Shown piece by piece: positions 8,500 to 16,961 of a DNA stretch of 64,000 nt (position 1 is the first letter of the stretch; every line of letters starts with the position of its first letter). The stretch lies in NCBI RefSeq assembly GCF_003050905.1, contig NZ_QAOT01000019.1. The stretch is one strand, 5' to 3'. The position numbers and the translations under genes are program-made. The DNA comes from Cereibacter_A azotoformans (lineage in GTDB: Bacteria > Pseudomonadota > Alphaproteobacteria > Rhodobacterales > Rhodobacteraceae). Under the pieces are notes generated by a model. That model searched no databases, was not told the origin of the DNA, and saw nothing but the letters and a program-made list of their open reading frames with translations.

Positions 8500-10026
8500 A
8501 TGCCGATGTTCGAGAACGATTCCAAATTCAGCTTTGCGGAACCCGACGCGTGCGGAGCGTCGAATGGCCGGCCGGAGCCGCTTCTGCCCGTGGCCCCGCT
8601 GGCGCGTCTGCGGCTTCTGGTGGCGCTGGATGCGCTTCTGGCCACAGGCAGCGTCTCGGGGGCGGCCAAGGCGCTGGGGATCTCGCCACCGGCCGCGAGC
8701 CGGATGCTGGCGCAGCTGCGGCGCCTCTTCGACGACGAGTTGCTGGTCCGGTCCGGCCGCGGAATGGTGCCGACGGCCCTCGCGGGCCGGCTGCGGATGC
8801 GGGTCCGGGGGCTGGCCGCCGAGGCGGACGCGCTGATGCGGGGCGAGCCGGCCCCGGCCGATCCGCCCCCGCCCCATCCGCCGCTGGCCCTCGAGAGGGG
8901 GGCGCGGCTGGACGGGCAGCCGGACGAATGCGGTCGTCTGCGTCGCCTGTTCGAGATCGGCCCCGCCCATCCGCCGCAACACCGGCTGGCGCGTCACGTG
9001 GCGATGGTCGGGGCGGGCCGCAGCCGCGCGCGCCCGCTGGATCTGGCCGAAGCCGAGGATGCCTTCGCGATCCTGCTGGATGGCGAGGCCGATCCGGTGC
9101 AGGTCGGGGCCCTTCTGGTGGCGCTGCAATATCGCGGCATCACACCGGACGAACTGGCGGGCCTCGTCCGTGCGGCGCGGCGGCAGCTGCGGCCCCTGAC
9201 GGACGCGGGGCCCGTGGATCTGGACTGGCCTGCCTATCTGTCGCCGCGCAACCGGCGCACGCCCTGGTTCCTGCCCGCGGCGCGCCTGCTGGGAGAGGCG
9301 GGGCACCGCGTCCTGCTGCATGGCTTCGGACCGCAACTGTCGCCCCTCGATCCGGTGCTGGAGGCGCTCGGCATTCCGGTCGCCGGTTCGGTCGCGGAGG
9401 CGGAGGCGCGCCTCTCGGGTCCGGGATGCGTGTTCCTGCCCCTGCCGGCGATCCTGCCGCAGCTTCAGGCCCTGGTGAACCTCTACCGGGTGCTCCAGAT
9501 GCGCTCGCCGGTCAACCTGTCGCTGCAGTTGCTGAATCCGCTGGCGGCGCCCGCGACGGTGATGGGGCTTCCGGGCGCGTCGCTCGCCACGCTGCACCGC
9601 GAGGCAGCGGGGCTTCTGGGCTGGAACCGGCTGCTCTGCATCGACAGCCATCGCGACGTGGCGCAGGCCACGCCGCACCGCCTGATGGGCCTGGCCCTGA
9701 GCGAGCGGACGGAGGTGTCATGGCTCTCGGCCCCCGCCCGCCTTGCCGAACGGTGCGCCTCGCCGCCTCCGGGCCTCACCAGCGCGGAACATTGCAGGGC
9801 GGTCTGGAACGGTCAGTCCCGCGATCCTGCGGCGATCGCCGCGATCGTCGATACGGCCGCCCTGGGCCTGCTTGCCACAGGAGCCGCGCCCTACGATCTG
9901 GCCGAGGCGCGGCGGCTGGCCCGCAACCTCTGGGACCGGCGCACGATCGCAGGTCCGGGGGCCGACACCGTCGCCGCGCGCGCGGTTCCGGGCCGACGCC
10001 CGCGCGTCTGTCGCGGAACCGCCTGA
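8500..10026 (+). CDS. LysR-type HTH fused to a TrpD-like (glycosyltransferase family 3) domain
   Basis: A 508-residue protein of unusual build. Residues about 40-115 are a LysR-type winged helix (RLRLLVALDALLATGSVSGA, PAASRMLAQLRRLF, DDELLVRSGRG). Instead of the usual LysR effector domain, there follows a region like the TrpD/TrpD2 fold. It has an N-terminal helical part (DLAEAEDAFAILLDGEADP, then GALLVALQYRGITPDELAG), PWFLPAARLLGEAGHRVLLH, and GLPGASLATLHREAAGLLGW. The phosphoribosyl-pyrophosphate loop of true TrpD is not obvious, so a binding role like TrpD2/YbiB seems more likely than anthranilate chemistry. The start is uncertain (8500 or 8506). It diverges from the TonB receptor. Confidence 0.75.
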   Translation: MPMFENDSKFSFAEPDACGASNGRPEPLLPVAPLARLRLLVALDALLATGSVSGAAKALGISPPAASRMLAQLRRLFDDELLVRSGRGMVPTALAGRLRMRVRGLAAEADALMRGEPAPADPPPPHPPLALERGARLDGQPDECGRLRRLFEIGPAHPPQHRLARHVAMVGAGRSRARPLDLAEAEDAFAILLDGEADPVQVGALLVALQYRGITPDELAGLVRAARRQLRPLTDAGPVDLDWPAYLSPRNRRTPWFLPAARLLGEAGHRVLLHGFGPQLSPLDPVLEALGIPVAGSVAEAEARLSGPGCVFLPLPAILPQLQALVNLYRVLQMRSPVNLSLQLLNPLAAPATVMGLPGASLATLHREAAGLLGWNRLLCIDSHRDVAQATPHRLMGLALSERTEVSWLSAPARLAERCASPPPGLTSAEHCRAVWNGQSRDPAAIAAIVDTAALGLLATGAAPYDLAEARRLARNLWDRRTIAGPGADTVAARAVPGRRPRVCRGTA

Positions 10027-10146
10027 CCGGCCCGTGTCGTCACGGATCAGGCGGCGGGGATCCGAAGCGAGGCAGGCCCGGCCGGGCAGGTGTCACCGAA
10101 GCCGCCTTCCGCAGCCGCGCGGGGCGCGCGCATGGCGGCCGCGCGG

Positions 10147-12957
10147 TCACGTCCGATCCGGCGGGCGCGGCCGGTCCTGCCGCGAGGCCGAGATCAGGTC
10201 GAGGGCGGCCGGAATGGAGAGAGGGCGGGCGAGGTGGAAGCCCTGGGCAAAATCGGCCCCCGTGGCGCGAATGAAGTCGATCTGTGCGGGCGTCTCGACC
10301 CCCTCCTGCACCACCTTCAGATCCACCGCGTGGATGAGGCTGTTGACCGCCGCGAAGAACCTGTCGTCCTGCGGCTCGGCGCTGGAATTCTTCAGGAAGG
10401 CGCGGTCCAGTTTCACGATGTCCGCGGGCAGGCGGCGCAAGCAGGCCAGCGACGAGAAGCCCGTGCCGAAGTCGTCGATGGCGACCTGAACCCCCAGCGC
10501 CCGGATCGCGCCCAGAGCCTCGGAGACGGCCTCGTCGCTCAGGCAGGTCTCGGTGATCTCGAGGCAGAGCGCGTGGGACGGCAGGTCCGGCATCTGCCCC
10601 AGCATGTCCGTCAGACGCGCGGCAAACCCCGGCTTCGCCAGCTGCAGGGGCGAGACGTTCACATTGATCTTCAGATCCAGCTCCGGGCCGGCCGACCGGA
10701 ACGCCTGTACCTGCCGCAGGGCGTTGCGCAGCGCCCAGTCGCCCAGCACATGGATGTGGCCCAGCTTTTCCGCCATCGGGATGAAGACCCCGGGCTGAAG
10801 GGAGCCGTAGTGCGGATGCTCCCAGCGCAGCAGGGCCTCGAAGCCCACCAGCCTCTCCGTCCCGGGGGCCAGGGCGAAGATCGGCTGATAGGCCAGATGG
10901 AACTGGCCGTTCTCGAGCGCATTGCGCAGGTCGTTGTCAAGCTCGACAAGCTGCGTCGTCTCTTCGTAGAGCGAGGGACGGAACAGCTCGCCCCGGTTGC
11001 CGCCGTTCTTCTTGGCCGCATACATCGCAATGTCGGCCGCCCGCACCAGATCGAGTTCGCCGATGCTGTCGGACATCGCGATGCCGATGCTGGCCGAGAT
11101 GTGGCACTTGCGGCCGGTGACCTCGAAGGGCCGCTCGAGCACTTGCCGCAACCGCTCGGCCAGTCCCATCACCGCGGCCCTGTCCAGCCCGTGGCACAGG
11201 ACCACGAACTCGTCGCCGCCCAGCCGGACCACCAGATCCTCGGGACGCACGCTCGCCACGAGGCTGTGCGCCACTTCGATCAGCAGCCCGTCGCCCACGC
11301 CGTGGCCCATGGAGTCGTTCACCGCCTTGAACCGGTCGAGGTCGATGAAGAGCAGGGCCACATCCGGCCCGCCGGCCAGCGTGGCGTTGGCCAGACATTC
11401 CTGAAGGAAGCTGCGGTTCGCAAGGCCCGTCAGCGGATCGTAGTGGCGCAGGCGCGCGAGCGCCGCCCGGGTGCGCTGCGCCATCTCGGCGGTGATGGCC
11501 TCGCCCAGGTCATGGGCGCAGGCCAGTTCGATCGAGGTCCAGGGAAGCGAGCGGCCGGTGACCGTCTCCTTCCAGGCGTCGAACGAGGCGCGCGGGCTCA
11601 TCCGCCGGGTTTGCGGGTTCCAGGTCCCATGTTCGGCCGGATTGCCGCCCCAGGTGATGGTCTGCACATGCTCGGGGCGGAACCAGGCGATCAGGTCTCC
11701 GTCGCCCGAGGGCAGGGGGAGCAGGAGGAGGCCGCTTCCCGCCGCGGCCAGTTCCGGCAGTTCGGGATGGCGAAGGGTGACATCGTCGATGGCCAGGATC
11801 TCTGGCGGCCGGGTGCTGCCCAGGATCTCCAGGGCCCTGCGCACCGCGTCGGCGGGCGGTATCCGCCCGAAATGCAGTTCCTGCCCTTCCAGTCGGACGA
11901 CGGCCCCGCTGGCCCCGACCAGATCGAGCAGCAGCGGATCGGCCGCGGTGATCGCCGCGGCCAGCGTGTCCCCGATCGACAGCCGATCGACCAGCGTCGA
12001 GAGCGTCGCCTGCCGGGCCAGCTTCTCGGCGGCATTCTCGACCTCGCCCAGCCGGCTCAGCAGCAGCGAGACCACCTGACCGATCATGCCCGCCGCCGCC
12101 CGACGCTCGGGGCCGGCGGTCCGGGGGGTCATGTTGTGGCAGACCAGCATCCCCCACAGCCTGTCGCCATCGGCCAGTCCGATGGTCAGGCTGGCGGCCG
12201 TGTGCATGTTCCGCATGTATTCGAGGTGGATCGGCGAGACGCTGCGCAGGGCGCTGTGCGTCAGGTCGAGAGCGTCGATCCCGGGATGGCCCAGCAGCGG
12301 CACCGGCTTGTAGTGCGAATCCGCGATCGAGCCCACCCTCTGGCGCAGGTAGAGGGCCCGCGCGATCTGCGGAATGTCCGAGGCCGGGTAGCGCAGGCCG
12401 AGGTAGGGCTCGAGATCCGGCCTGAGGTCCTCGGCGATGACCTCGCCATGGCCGTCCGGGCCGAAGCGATAGGCCATCACCCGATCGTAGCCCGTCACCT
12501 GCCGCAGCCCATGCACCGCAAGCTCGCACAGCTCGACCTGCGTCACGGCGGCCGAGAAGGTCTCGATCACCGATTGGGTGAGCCCCGGCGGCAGCCGGTC
12601 GTCTTCGTCGCGCACCGCCTCGAGGTCGAGGCACATGTAGTCGCCCGACTGGAAGGCATGGAGATGCAGCAGCCGCCCGTCCGCCCGGCGCAGCGATCCG
12701 ATCGACTCCAGTGTCTCGGAGCCGCGACGGCGCGCCTCGCGCAGCAGGACCTCGTTGACGTGCCCGATCACGTCGCAGATGGGACGGCCCAGGGCCGCGG
12801 CCGCCGGCAGGCCGAGGATCTCGGCCAGGTTGGCGCTGGCGTGGGCGACGAGGCCGCTGTCGGCCTGCGCCGTGACCAGCGCGCCGTGCGGCTGGATCGC
12901 GCCGGGCGTTGCGATGGGTTCCGTCTCGCAGATCGAAGGGTCGCAGGCGGCCGTCAT
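10147..12957 (-). CDS. bphG: Bacteriophytochrome with GGDEF and EAL output domains
   Basis: A red/far-red photoreceptor of 936 residues controlling cyclic di-GMP. The order is PAS (about 15-125), GAF (about 140-310), PHY (about 320-500), GGDEF (about 505-670) and EAL (about 680-925). Cys10, in CETEPIATPGAIQPHG, is the expected biliverdin attachment site, and the GAF domain has YPASDIPQIAR. The cyclase site is intact (RLGGDEFVV near 580), with an inhibitory RxxD five residues before it. The EAL domain keeps FEALLRWEHP and DDFGTGFSSL. It resembles Rhodobacter sphaeroides BphG-type proteins, where light shifts the cyclase/phosphodiesterase balance. The start is set by AAGGACA upstream and alignment to the family. 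It lies 80 bases after the heme oxygenase gene, probably in one operon. Confidence 0.95.
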   Translation of the reverse strand: MTAACDPSICETEPIATPGAIQPHGALVTAQADSGLVAHASANLAEILGLPAAAALGRPICDVIGHVNEVLLREARRRGSETLESIGSLRRADGRLLHLHAFQSGDYMCLDLEAVRDEDDRLPPGLTQSVIETFSAAVTQVELCELAVHGLRQVTGYDRVMAYRFGPDGHGEVIAEDLRPDLEPYLGLRYPASDIPQIARALYLRQRVGSIADSHYKPVPLLGHPGIDALDLTHSALRSVSPIHLEYMRNMHTAASLTIGLADGDRLWGMLVCHNMTPRTAGPERRAAAGMIGQVVSLLLSRLGEVENAAEKLARQATLSTLVDRLSIGDTLAAAITAADPLLLDLVGASGAVVRLEGQELHFGRIPPADAVRRALEILGSTRPPEILAIDDVTLRHPELPELAAAGSGLLLLPLPSGDGDLIAWFRPEHVQTITWGGNPAEHGTWNPQTRRMSPRASFDAWKETVTGRSLPWTSIELACAHDLGEAITAEMAQRTRAALARLRHYDPLTGLANRSFLQECLANATLAGGPDVALLFIDLDRFKAVNDSMGHGVGDGLLIEVAHSLVASVRPEDLVVRLGGDEFVVLCHGLDRAAVMGLAERLRQVLERPFEVTGRKCHISASIGIAMSDSIGELDLVRAADIAMYAAKKNGGNRGELFRPSLYEETTQLVELDNDLRNALENGQFHLAYQPIFALAPGTERLVGFEALLRWEHPHYGSLQPGVFIPMAEKLGHIHVLGDWALRNALRQVQAFRSAGPELDLKINVNVSPLQLAKPGFAARLTDMLGQMPDLPSHALCLEITETCLSDEAVSEALGAIRALGVQVAIDDFGTGFSSLACLRRLPADIVKLDRAFLKNSSAEPQDDRFFAAVNSLIHAVDLKVVQEGVETPAQIDFIRATGADFAQGFHLARPLSIPAALDLISASRQDRPRPPDRT

Positions 12958-13037
12958 GAGGATGTGTCCTTGCACTCGCGGGGATCGGGGACCATCGCGT
13001 CCCGGCAGGCGAGGGGCCTTCTGACGGCGCGGGGCGG

Positions 13038-13766
13038 TCACGCCCGCCGCTCCGCCATGAAGGGAGTGAACCATTCCAGCAGCGCCATGAAGGTCGCCGC
13101 GGCTCCGGCGAGCACATCCGCCCTCTTGTCCGGATGTTCGTCGCCGAACCGGTCGAGCGCGGCCTTGAAGGTCCGCCAGTGCCCCGCCTCGGGATGGGAC
13201 GGGCCGCCGAAGAAGGCGGTGGCCGGCCCGATCGCGTCGCCGATCCGCGCCTGCAGATGGCGCAGGATGACCTTCCCACCAAGCGCCGAACCTTCGAGCA
13301 CATAGCGCGCGCCGAGCGCCTGGGCAAAGTTTGCAAGCGAGGGACAGACCGCGGCAGGGGCGCGCCCGAGACGCCGCGCGTCGATGCCGAGGTCGTCGAG
13401 ATCCCGGATCAGGCGCCGCGAATGGCCGGGGTCCGGGTCGAACGGCCCCAGTTCCCTCCAGCCGTCGAAGGCGGCCATGCGGTTCTCGAGCGGTTCGTAA
13501 AGCGCAAGATAATGTCCGAGCCAGGCCATGTAGTCGGCCCGGTCCGCGATGCTGTCGGGCAGGCCGAGGAGCGTCTCAGTCCGCTCGTGAAGCCCGGCCG
13601 TCGTCTGCCGGAGGTCTTGGGCAAGGGGCAGGGGCGGCTGCCATCCGGGTTCCGGGTCCGGGTCAGGCGGAAACATCACAGGCGCGCCGGCCGCTTCCCC
13701 CTTGCCACGCTTCCTGCGAAGGGGAGGCGTCCGGTCCTGAGGGTGCGTCGTGGGCGACATGTTCAT
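13038..13766 (-). CDS. bphO: Biliverdin-producing heme oxygenase (BphO type)
   Basis: A 242-residue heme oxygenase that opens heme to biliverdin, the chromophore of the phytochrome encoded just downstream. The N-terminal 55 residues are charged and Pro-rich and look disordered. The catalytic core then starts with LRQTTAGLHERTE, where the His is the likely proximal heme ligand. The distal helix motif reads ARYVLEGSALGGKVI. I chose the ATG at 13766 because GAGAG lies seven bases upstream; ATG 13760 and 13793 are alternatives. The gap of 80 bases to bphG and shared strand indicate co-transcription. Confidence 0.9.
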   Translation of the reverse strand: MNMSPTTHPQDRTPPLRRKRGKGEAAGAPVMFPPDPDPEPGWQPPLPLAQDLRQTTAGLHERTETLLGLPDSIADRADYMAWLGHYLALYEPLENRMAAFDGWRELGPFDPDPGHSRRLIRDLDDLGIDARRLGRAPAAVCPSLANFAQALGARYVLEGSALGGKVILRHLQARIGDAIGPATAFFGGPSHPEAGHWRTFKAALDRFGDEHPDKRADVLAGAAATFMALLEWFTPFMAERRA

Positions 13767-13895
13767 GAGAATCTCTCGGTGACCAATGCGCATACCACTC
13801 CGGAAAGTCCTGGTCGCGTGCGCATTGGTATGGTCGCTGACTTTTGTCGGTCTGCCGAGCCGCGGCCCCGACGGCGCCCGAAGGCTGGCGCGGAA

Positions 13896-13931
13896 GGCCC
13901 CCGCCGGACCGGCGCCGGTCCGGCGGGGGCC
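13896..13931 (-). terminator. 36-base perfect palindrome after chemoreceptor 2
   Basis: GGCCCCCGCCGGACCGGC followed by its exact reverse complement, beginning five bases after the chemoreceptor stop. It sits between that gene and bphO on the same strand. There is no T run. It could be an intrinsic terminator or attenuator, or a cruciform-forming repeat. The chemoreceptor and bphO are therefore probably separate transcripts. Confidence 0.6.
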
Positions 13932-13936
13932 GGCGC

Positions 13937-15607
13937 TCAGCCGAGGTTGCTCCCGATGGCCAGGGCCCCGATCCGCCTGCGTGCGCCGCGCCGCTCCCGC
14001 GGGTCCTGGCCGAAAGGGGCGCCGCTTTCGCCGGTCGCCGGATCCGGCCCCGTGTCCGGTGCGGTGTCCGGCGCGGCGGGGTGCTCCGCCGGCTCTGGTG
14101 CCGCGGGGGCGCTTCCGTCAGCGTCCTCCAGTCGGAAGTAGGAAACGGCCTCGTCCAGCAGCTTCGCCTGATCGAGCAGGTGCTCGGCCTCTTCCGCCAG
14201 GTCCCGGGCCGCCGCGAAATTCTGCCGCGTCGTCTCGTCGAGGCGGCCGATCGCTCCGGCGACCTGCTGCGCGCCGGCGGAGATCTCGTGCGAGGCGTCC
14301 GAGATCTCGCTGACATAGCTCGAGGTCTGCTGGATCCGGGGCACCAGATGGGAAATCACGCCATTGGCGCGCCCTGCCAGATCGGCCGTGCTCTGCGACA
14401 GATCGGACACTTCGACCGCCGCGGTGCGGCTGTTTTCCGCCAGCTTGCGCACTTCGGAGGCGACGACCGAGAAGCCGCGCCCGTGTTCGCCGGCGCGTGC
14501 CGCCTCGACCGCGGCGTTCAGCGCCAGCAGATCGGTGCGGCGCGCGATCTCCTGAAGGACCAGGATCCGCTCGGCGATGCGCTGCATCGCGTCGGCGGCC
14601 TCGACGACGGCGCGACCGCCTTCGGCCGCCTCGCCGGCCGCGCTGGCCGCCAGTTGCTCGGTCTGCTGCGCATTGTCGGCCGTCTGCTGGATGCTCGCGG
14701 CCATTTCCTCGACCGAGGCTGAGGCCAGGGCGGTGGACTCCGCCTGTTCGTTCGCCCGCTGGCTGAGCCGCTGGGCGCTGCGGGCGATGCGCTCCCCGCC
14801 TTCGGACAGCAGCCGCGAGGCCGCGGCCACTGCGGTCACGATCTCGCGCAGCCGGACGACCATCGCATCGTTGGCGGCGAGCAGGTGACTGATCTCGTCG
14901 CGCCCGGACACGGCCGTGGTCGAGGTCAGGTCTCCGGCCGCCACCCGCTGCGAGACGGCCAGCGCCCGGTTCAGGCCCCGGCCTATGGTCCACATCAGAT
15001 GCGCGGCGACGAGGACCCCGATCAGCAGGGCCGCCGCGACCAGGGCCGCCAGCGCGACGAGCGTCGAGTGGGTACTGCCCACGGCTTCGTCCGTCGCCTC
15101 TTCCATGAGGGCGGCGTAGCCGTCACGGAAGTCGGCGAGGACGATCCGGGCGTCGAACAGCGCGATCTGGGACTCGCGCGTGAGATACGCCAGGGCCGCG
15201 TCGCGGCCCTCGGCCTGCAGGAGCCGCATCACCTCGTCGGCCACCTCGTTGGCCCCGGCCCCGAGGTCGCGGAAGAGGTCCAGCTTTTCCAGCCCGTCCG
15301 CGTCGATGGTGGCTTCAAGCCCGGCCACGATATCGGCCTGTTCCCGGCGCAGGTCGGAGAGCTCGGCGGCGTAGCCCTCACGCTCTTCCGGATCCCCCGC
15401 CAGCACATAGTTGTGCAGCGCGATGTCGAACTCGAGCTGCGCCGCGATCAGGCGGTCGCCTGCGCGCACATAGCCGAAGTCGCGATGGATGAGCGTGTCG
15501 AGAGTGCCGGTGGTGCGCCAGAGGCCCAGCCCGGCCAGACCGACCGACAGCCCGGAAAGGCAGAAGAACAGCAGGAAGCTCGCCGTCAGGCGCAGCTTGA
15601 TTGTCAT
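13937..15607 (-). CDS. Methyl-accepting chemotaxis protein 2 (four-helix-bundle sensor)
   Basis: Chemoreceptor of 556 residues. The first membrane helix lies at about 6-28. A periplasmic helical domain of about 150 residues, of the 4HB_MCP type, carries LIAAQLEFDIALHNYVLAGD. The second membrane helix is near 182-206, followed by a HAMP domain (SQRVAAGDLT) and a signalling hairpin with the tip RTDLLALNAAVEAARAGE near 350-368. The start is supported by GGAGAA before ATG 15607. The C-terminal tail after about 490 is acidic and Pro/Ala-rich with no methyltransferase tether. It lies upstream of the phytochrome pair on the same strand but is separated from it by a perfect palindrome. Ligand unknown. 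Confidence 0.93.
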   Translation of the reverse strand: MTIKLRLTASFLLFFCLSGLSVGLAGLGLWRTTGTLDTLIHRDFGYVRAGDRLIAAQLEFDIALHNYVLAGDPEEREGYAAELSDLRREQADIVAGLEATIDADGLEKLDLFRDLGAGANEVADEVMRLLQAEGRDAALAYLTRESQIALFDARIVLADFRDGYAALMEEATDEAVGSTHSTLVALAALVAAALLIGVLVAAHLMWTIGRGLNRALAVSQRVAAGDLTSTTAVSGRDEISHLLAANDAMVVRLREIVTAVAAASRLLSEGGERIARSAQRLSQRANEQAESTALASASVEEMAASIQQTADNAQQTEQLAASAAGEAAEGGRAVVEAADAMQRIAERILVLQEIARRTDLLALNAAVEAARAGEHGRGFSVVASEVRKLAENSRTAAVEVSDLSQSTADLAGRANGVISHLVPRIQQTSSYVSEISDASHEISAGAQQVAGAIGRLDETTRQNFAAARDLAEEAEHLLDQAKLLDEAVSYFRLEDADGSAPAAPEPAEHPAAPDTAPDTGPDPATGESGAPFGQDPRERRGARRRIGALAIGSNLG

Positions 15608-16288
15608 TCAAATTCTCCGTGGGAATCAGAAGTCTTCAAGACCAGATCGGATCTTGTGCCGCCAACAGGTGAACAGGATCCTGCGCGGTTGGAAAAGCTT
15701 TTATTCCGCCTTTCGGGGTGGGTGTGGCAATACGCTCCGGCCGCGCGCACCGCCGGGCAGGCGCGGGGTGGCTGCAACAGGACCGTGCCAGAAAGGCCAC
15801 AGTGCGGGGCTATTCGCGGGATTCGTCGGGCGCTCTTGTTTTGACGGCCGCAGGGGCCTACCTTCCCTGCATGTTGACGCTCCTTCATATGGCCGGCTTC
15901 CGGGTCTTCTGCGGTTCGCTGCTCACGCACGCTCTGCCCCGGGCAGAGGCGGTCACCCGCTGACGCCTCTTCCCGGGGCGCTGTCGTCTTCCCAGATCCG
16001 GATCTGCCAGGCGGACATCGTCCGCAAGGAGCCATCATGCCATCCCCTTCCGAAGTCCCGCCGCCTCCGGGCGCGGGGTGCGTCCCGCATGGGTCCGGCG
16101 CCGCGCCGGGCCGGGATGCTCCGGCCGCGCTGATCAGCTGACGCTGGCTGCCTGAAGGGGCCTGCCGAAAGGCGGGCCTCGCGGGCGCATGGCGGGTGTC
16201 CGGGGGTCTCCCGGGCGCCTGCCGTGGCCAGCCAGCCGCCGGGTCCGCCCAATTCCCCCTTTTCCAGTCCCTTTTACGGAGGTTCCTC
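15608..16288. other. Divergent intergenic region, no supported gene
   Basis: About 680 bases between chemoreceptor 2 (minus) and the Rnk-like gene (plus). Open frames here have no recognisable domains and no convincing ribosome sites. It should carry the promoters of both flanking genes, but I could not place them. Confidence 0.4.
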
Positions 16289-16729
16289 ATGTCCCCCACT
16301 CCGCGCCGTTCGCAGCCGGCCATCGACGTCACCTTGATCGAGCGCCTGGACACGCTTGCCGGCGCCGCCATCGCGCGGCTGCCCGATGTGGCCTATCCGC
16401 TGATCAACAAGCTGACATCCGCACGACTGCTGGCCCCCGCCCGCCTGCCGTCCGATGTCGTCACCATCGGCAGCGAGGTGCTGTATCATGACGATCAGGG
16501 CGCGCGTGACCGGCGCGTGACGCTGTCCTGGCCCGAAGATGCCGACATCAGCCGCAGATCCGTGTCGATCCTGACCCCGGTGGGCGTGGCCCTGCTGGGT
16601 CTGTCGGCGGGCGATCGGTTCCAGTGGCAGACCCGTGCCGGAGAGCGGCGCAGCCTCACCGTGCTGCAGGTCGGGTCGGAGCCCCGGCCCGTTGCGGCCC
16701 CGGCCGCGCCGCGCCCCGAGCTGTCCTGA
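16289..16729 (+). CDS. rnk: Rnk/GreA-GreB C-terminal domain protein
   Basis: A 146-residue protein of the Rnk (regulator of nucleoside diphosphate kinase) group, which binds RNA polymerase through a GreA/GreB-like FKBP-fold C-terminal domain. The N-terminal helix pair is short. The C-terminal domain reads VVTIGSEVLYHDDQGARDRR, VTLSWPEDADISRRSVSILT and PVGVALLGLSAGDRFQW. The ATG is preceded by ACGGAGG, an excellent ribosome site. The Pro/Ala-rich tail is extra. It is followed on the same strand by a small zinc-ribbon gene and MscS. Confidence 0.85.
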   Translation: MSPTPRRSQPAIDVTLIERLDTLAGAAIARLPDVAYPLINKLTSARLLAPARLPSDVVTIGSEVLYHDDQGARDRRVTLSWPEDADISRRSVSILTPVGVALLGLSAGDRFQWQTRAGERRSLTVLQVGSEPRPVAAPAAPRPELS

Positions 16730-16751
16730 CGGGCCAGGGAGGGAGGCTGCC

Positions 16752-16961
16752 ATGTCGCATCGGATGATACCCGCCCGTTGTGCCGAATGCGGCGCGGCCA
16801 TTCCCCGGGCCGCCGCCGGACGCTGTCCCTCCTGCCGGGTCGGGTTCGCCCCGGCGGGGGTCGGCTCAAGGTCACCCTCTCAGGGGGGGCCGATGTCCCA
16901 CATCGGCCGCCCTGCCGGGAACGGCGCAGCCGCGCCCCGTCCGCCCGGGAGGCGGCCGTGA
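16752..16961 (+). CDS. Small zinc-ribbon-like protein
   Basis: A 69-residue protein with two CxxC pairs (CAEC near residue 9 and CPSC near residue 22), so a likely zinc ribbon, followed by a Gly/Pro/Arg-rich tail. GGGAGGGAGG lies just upstream. Its TGA overlaps the GTG start of the MscS gene in a GTGA arrangement, which argues that it is translated and coupled to the channel gene. It is unrecognised beyond that. Confidence 0.5.
   Translation: MSHRMIPARCAECGAAIPRAAAGRCPSCRVGFAPAGVGSRSPSQGGPMSHIGRPAGNGAAAPRPPGRRP

Noticed and set aside
10090..13305. A plus-strand open frame of over 1000 codons
   Set aside because: Antisense to the phytochrome and heme oxygenase genes, with no domain; typical of high-GC DNA.
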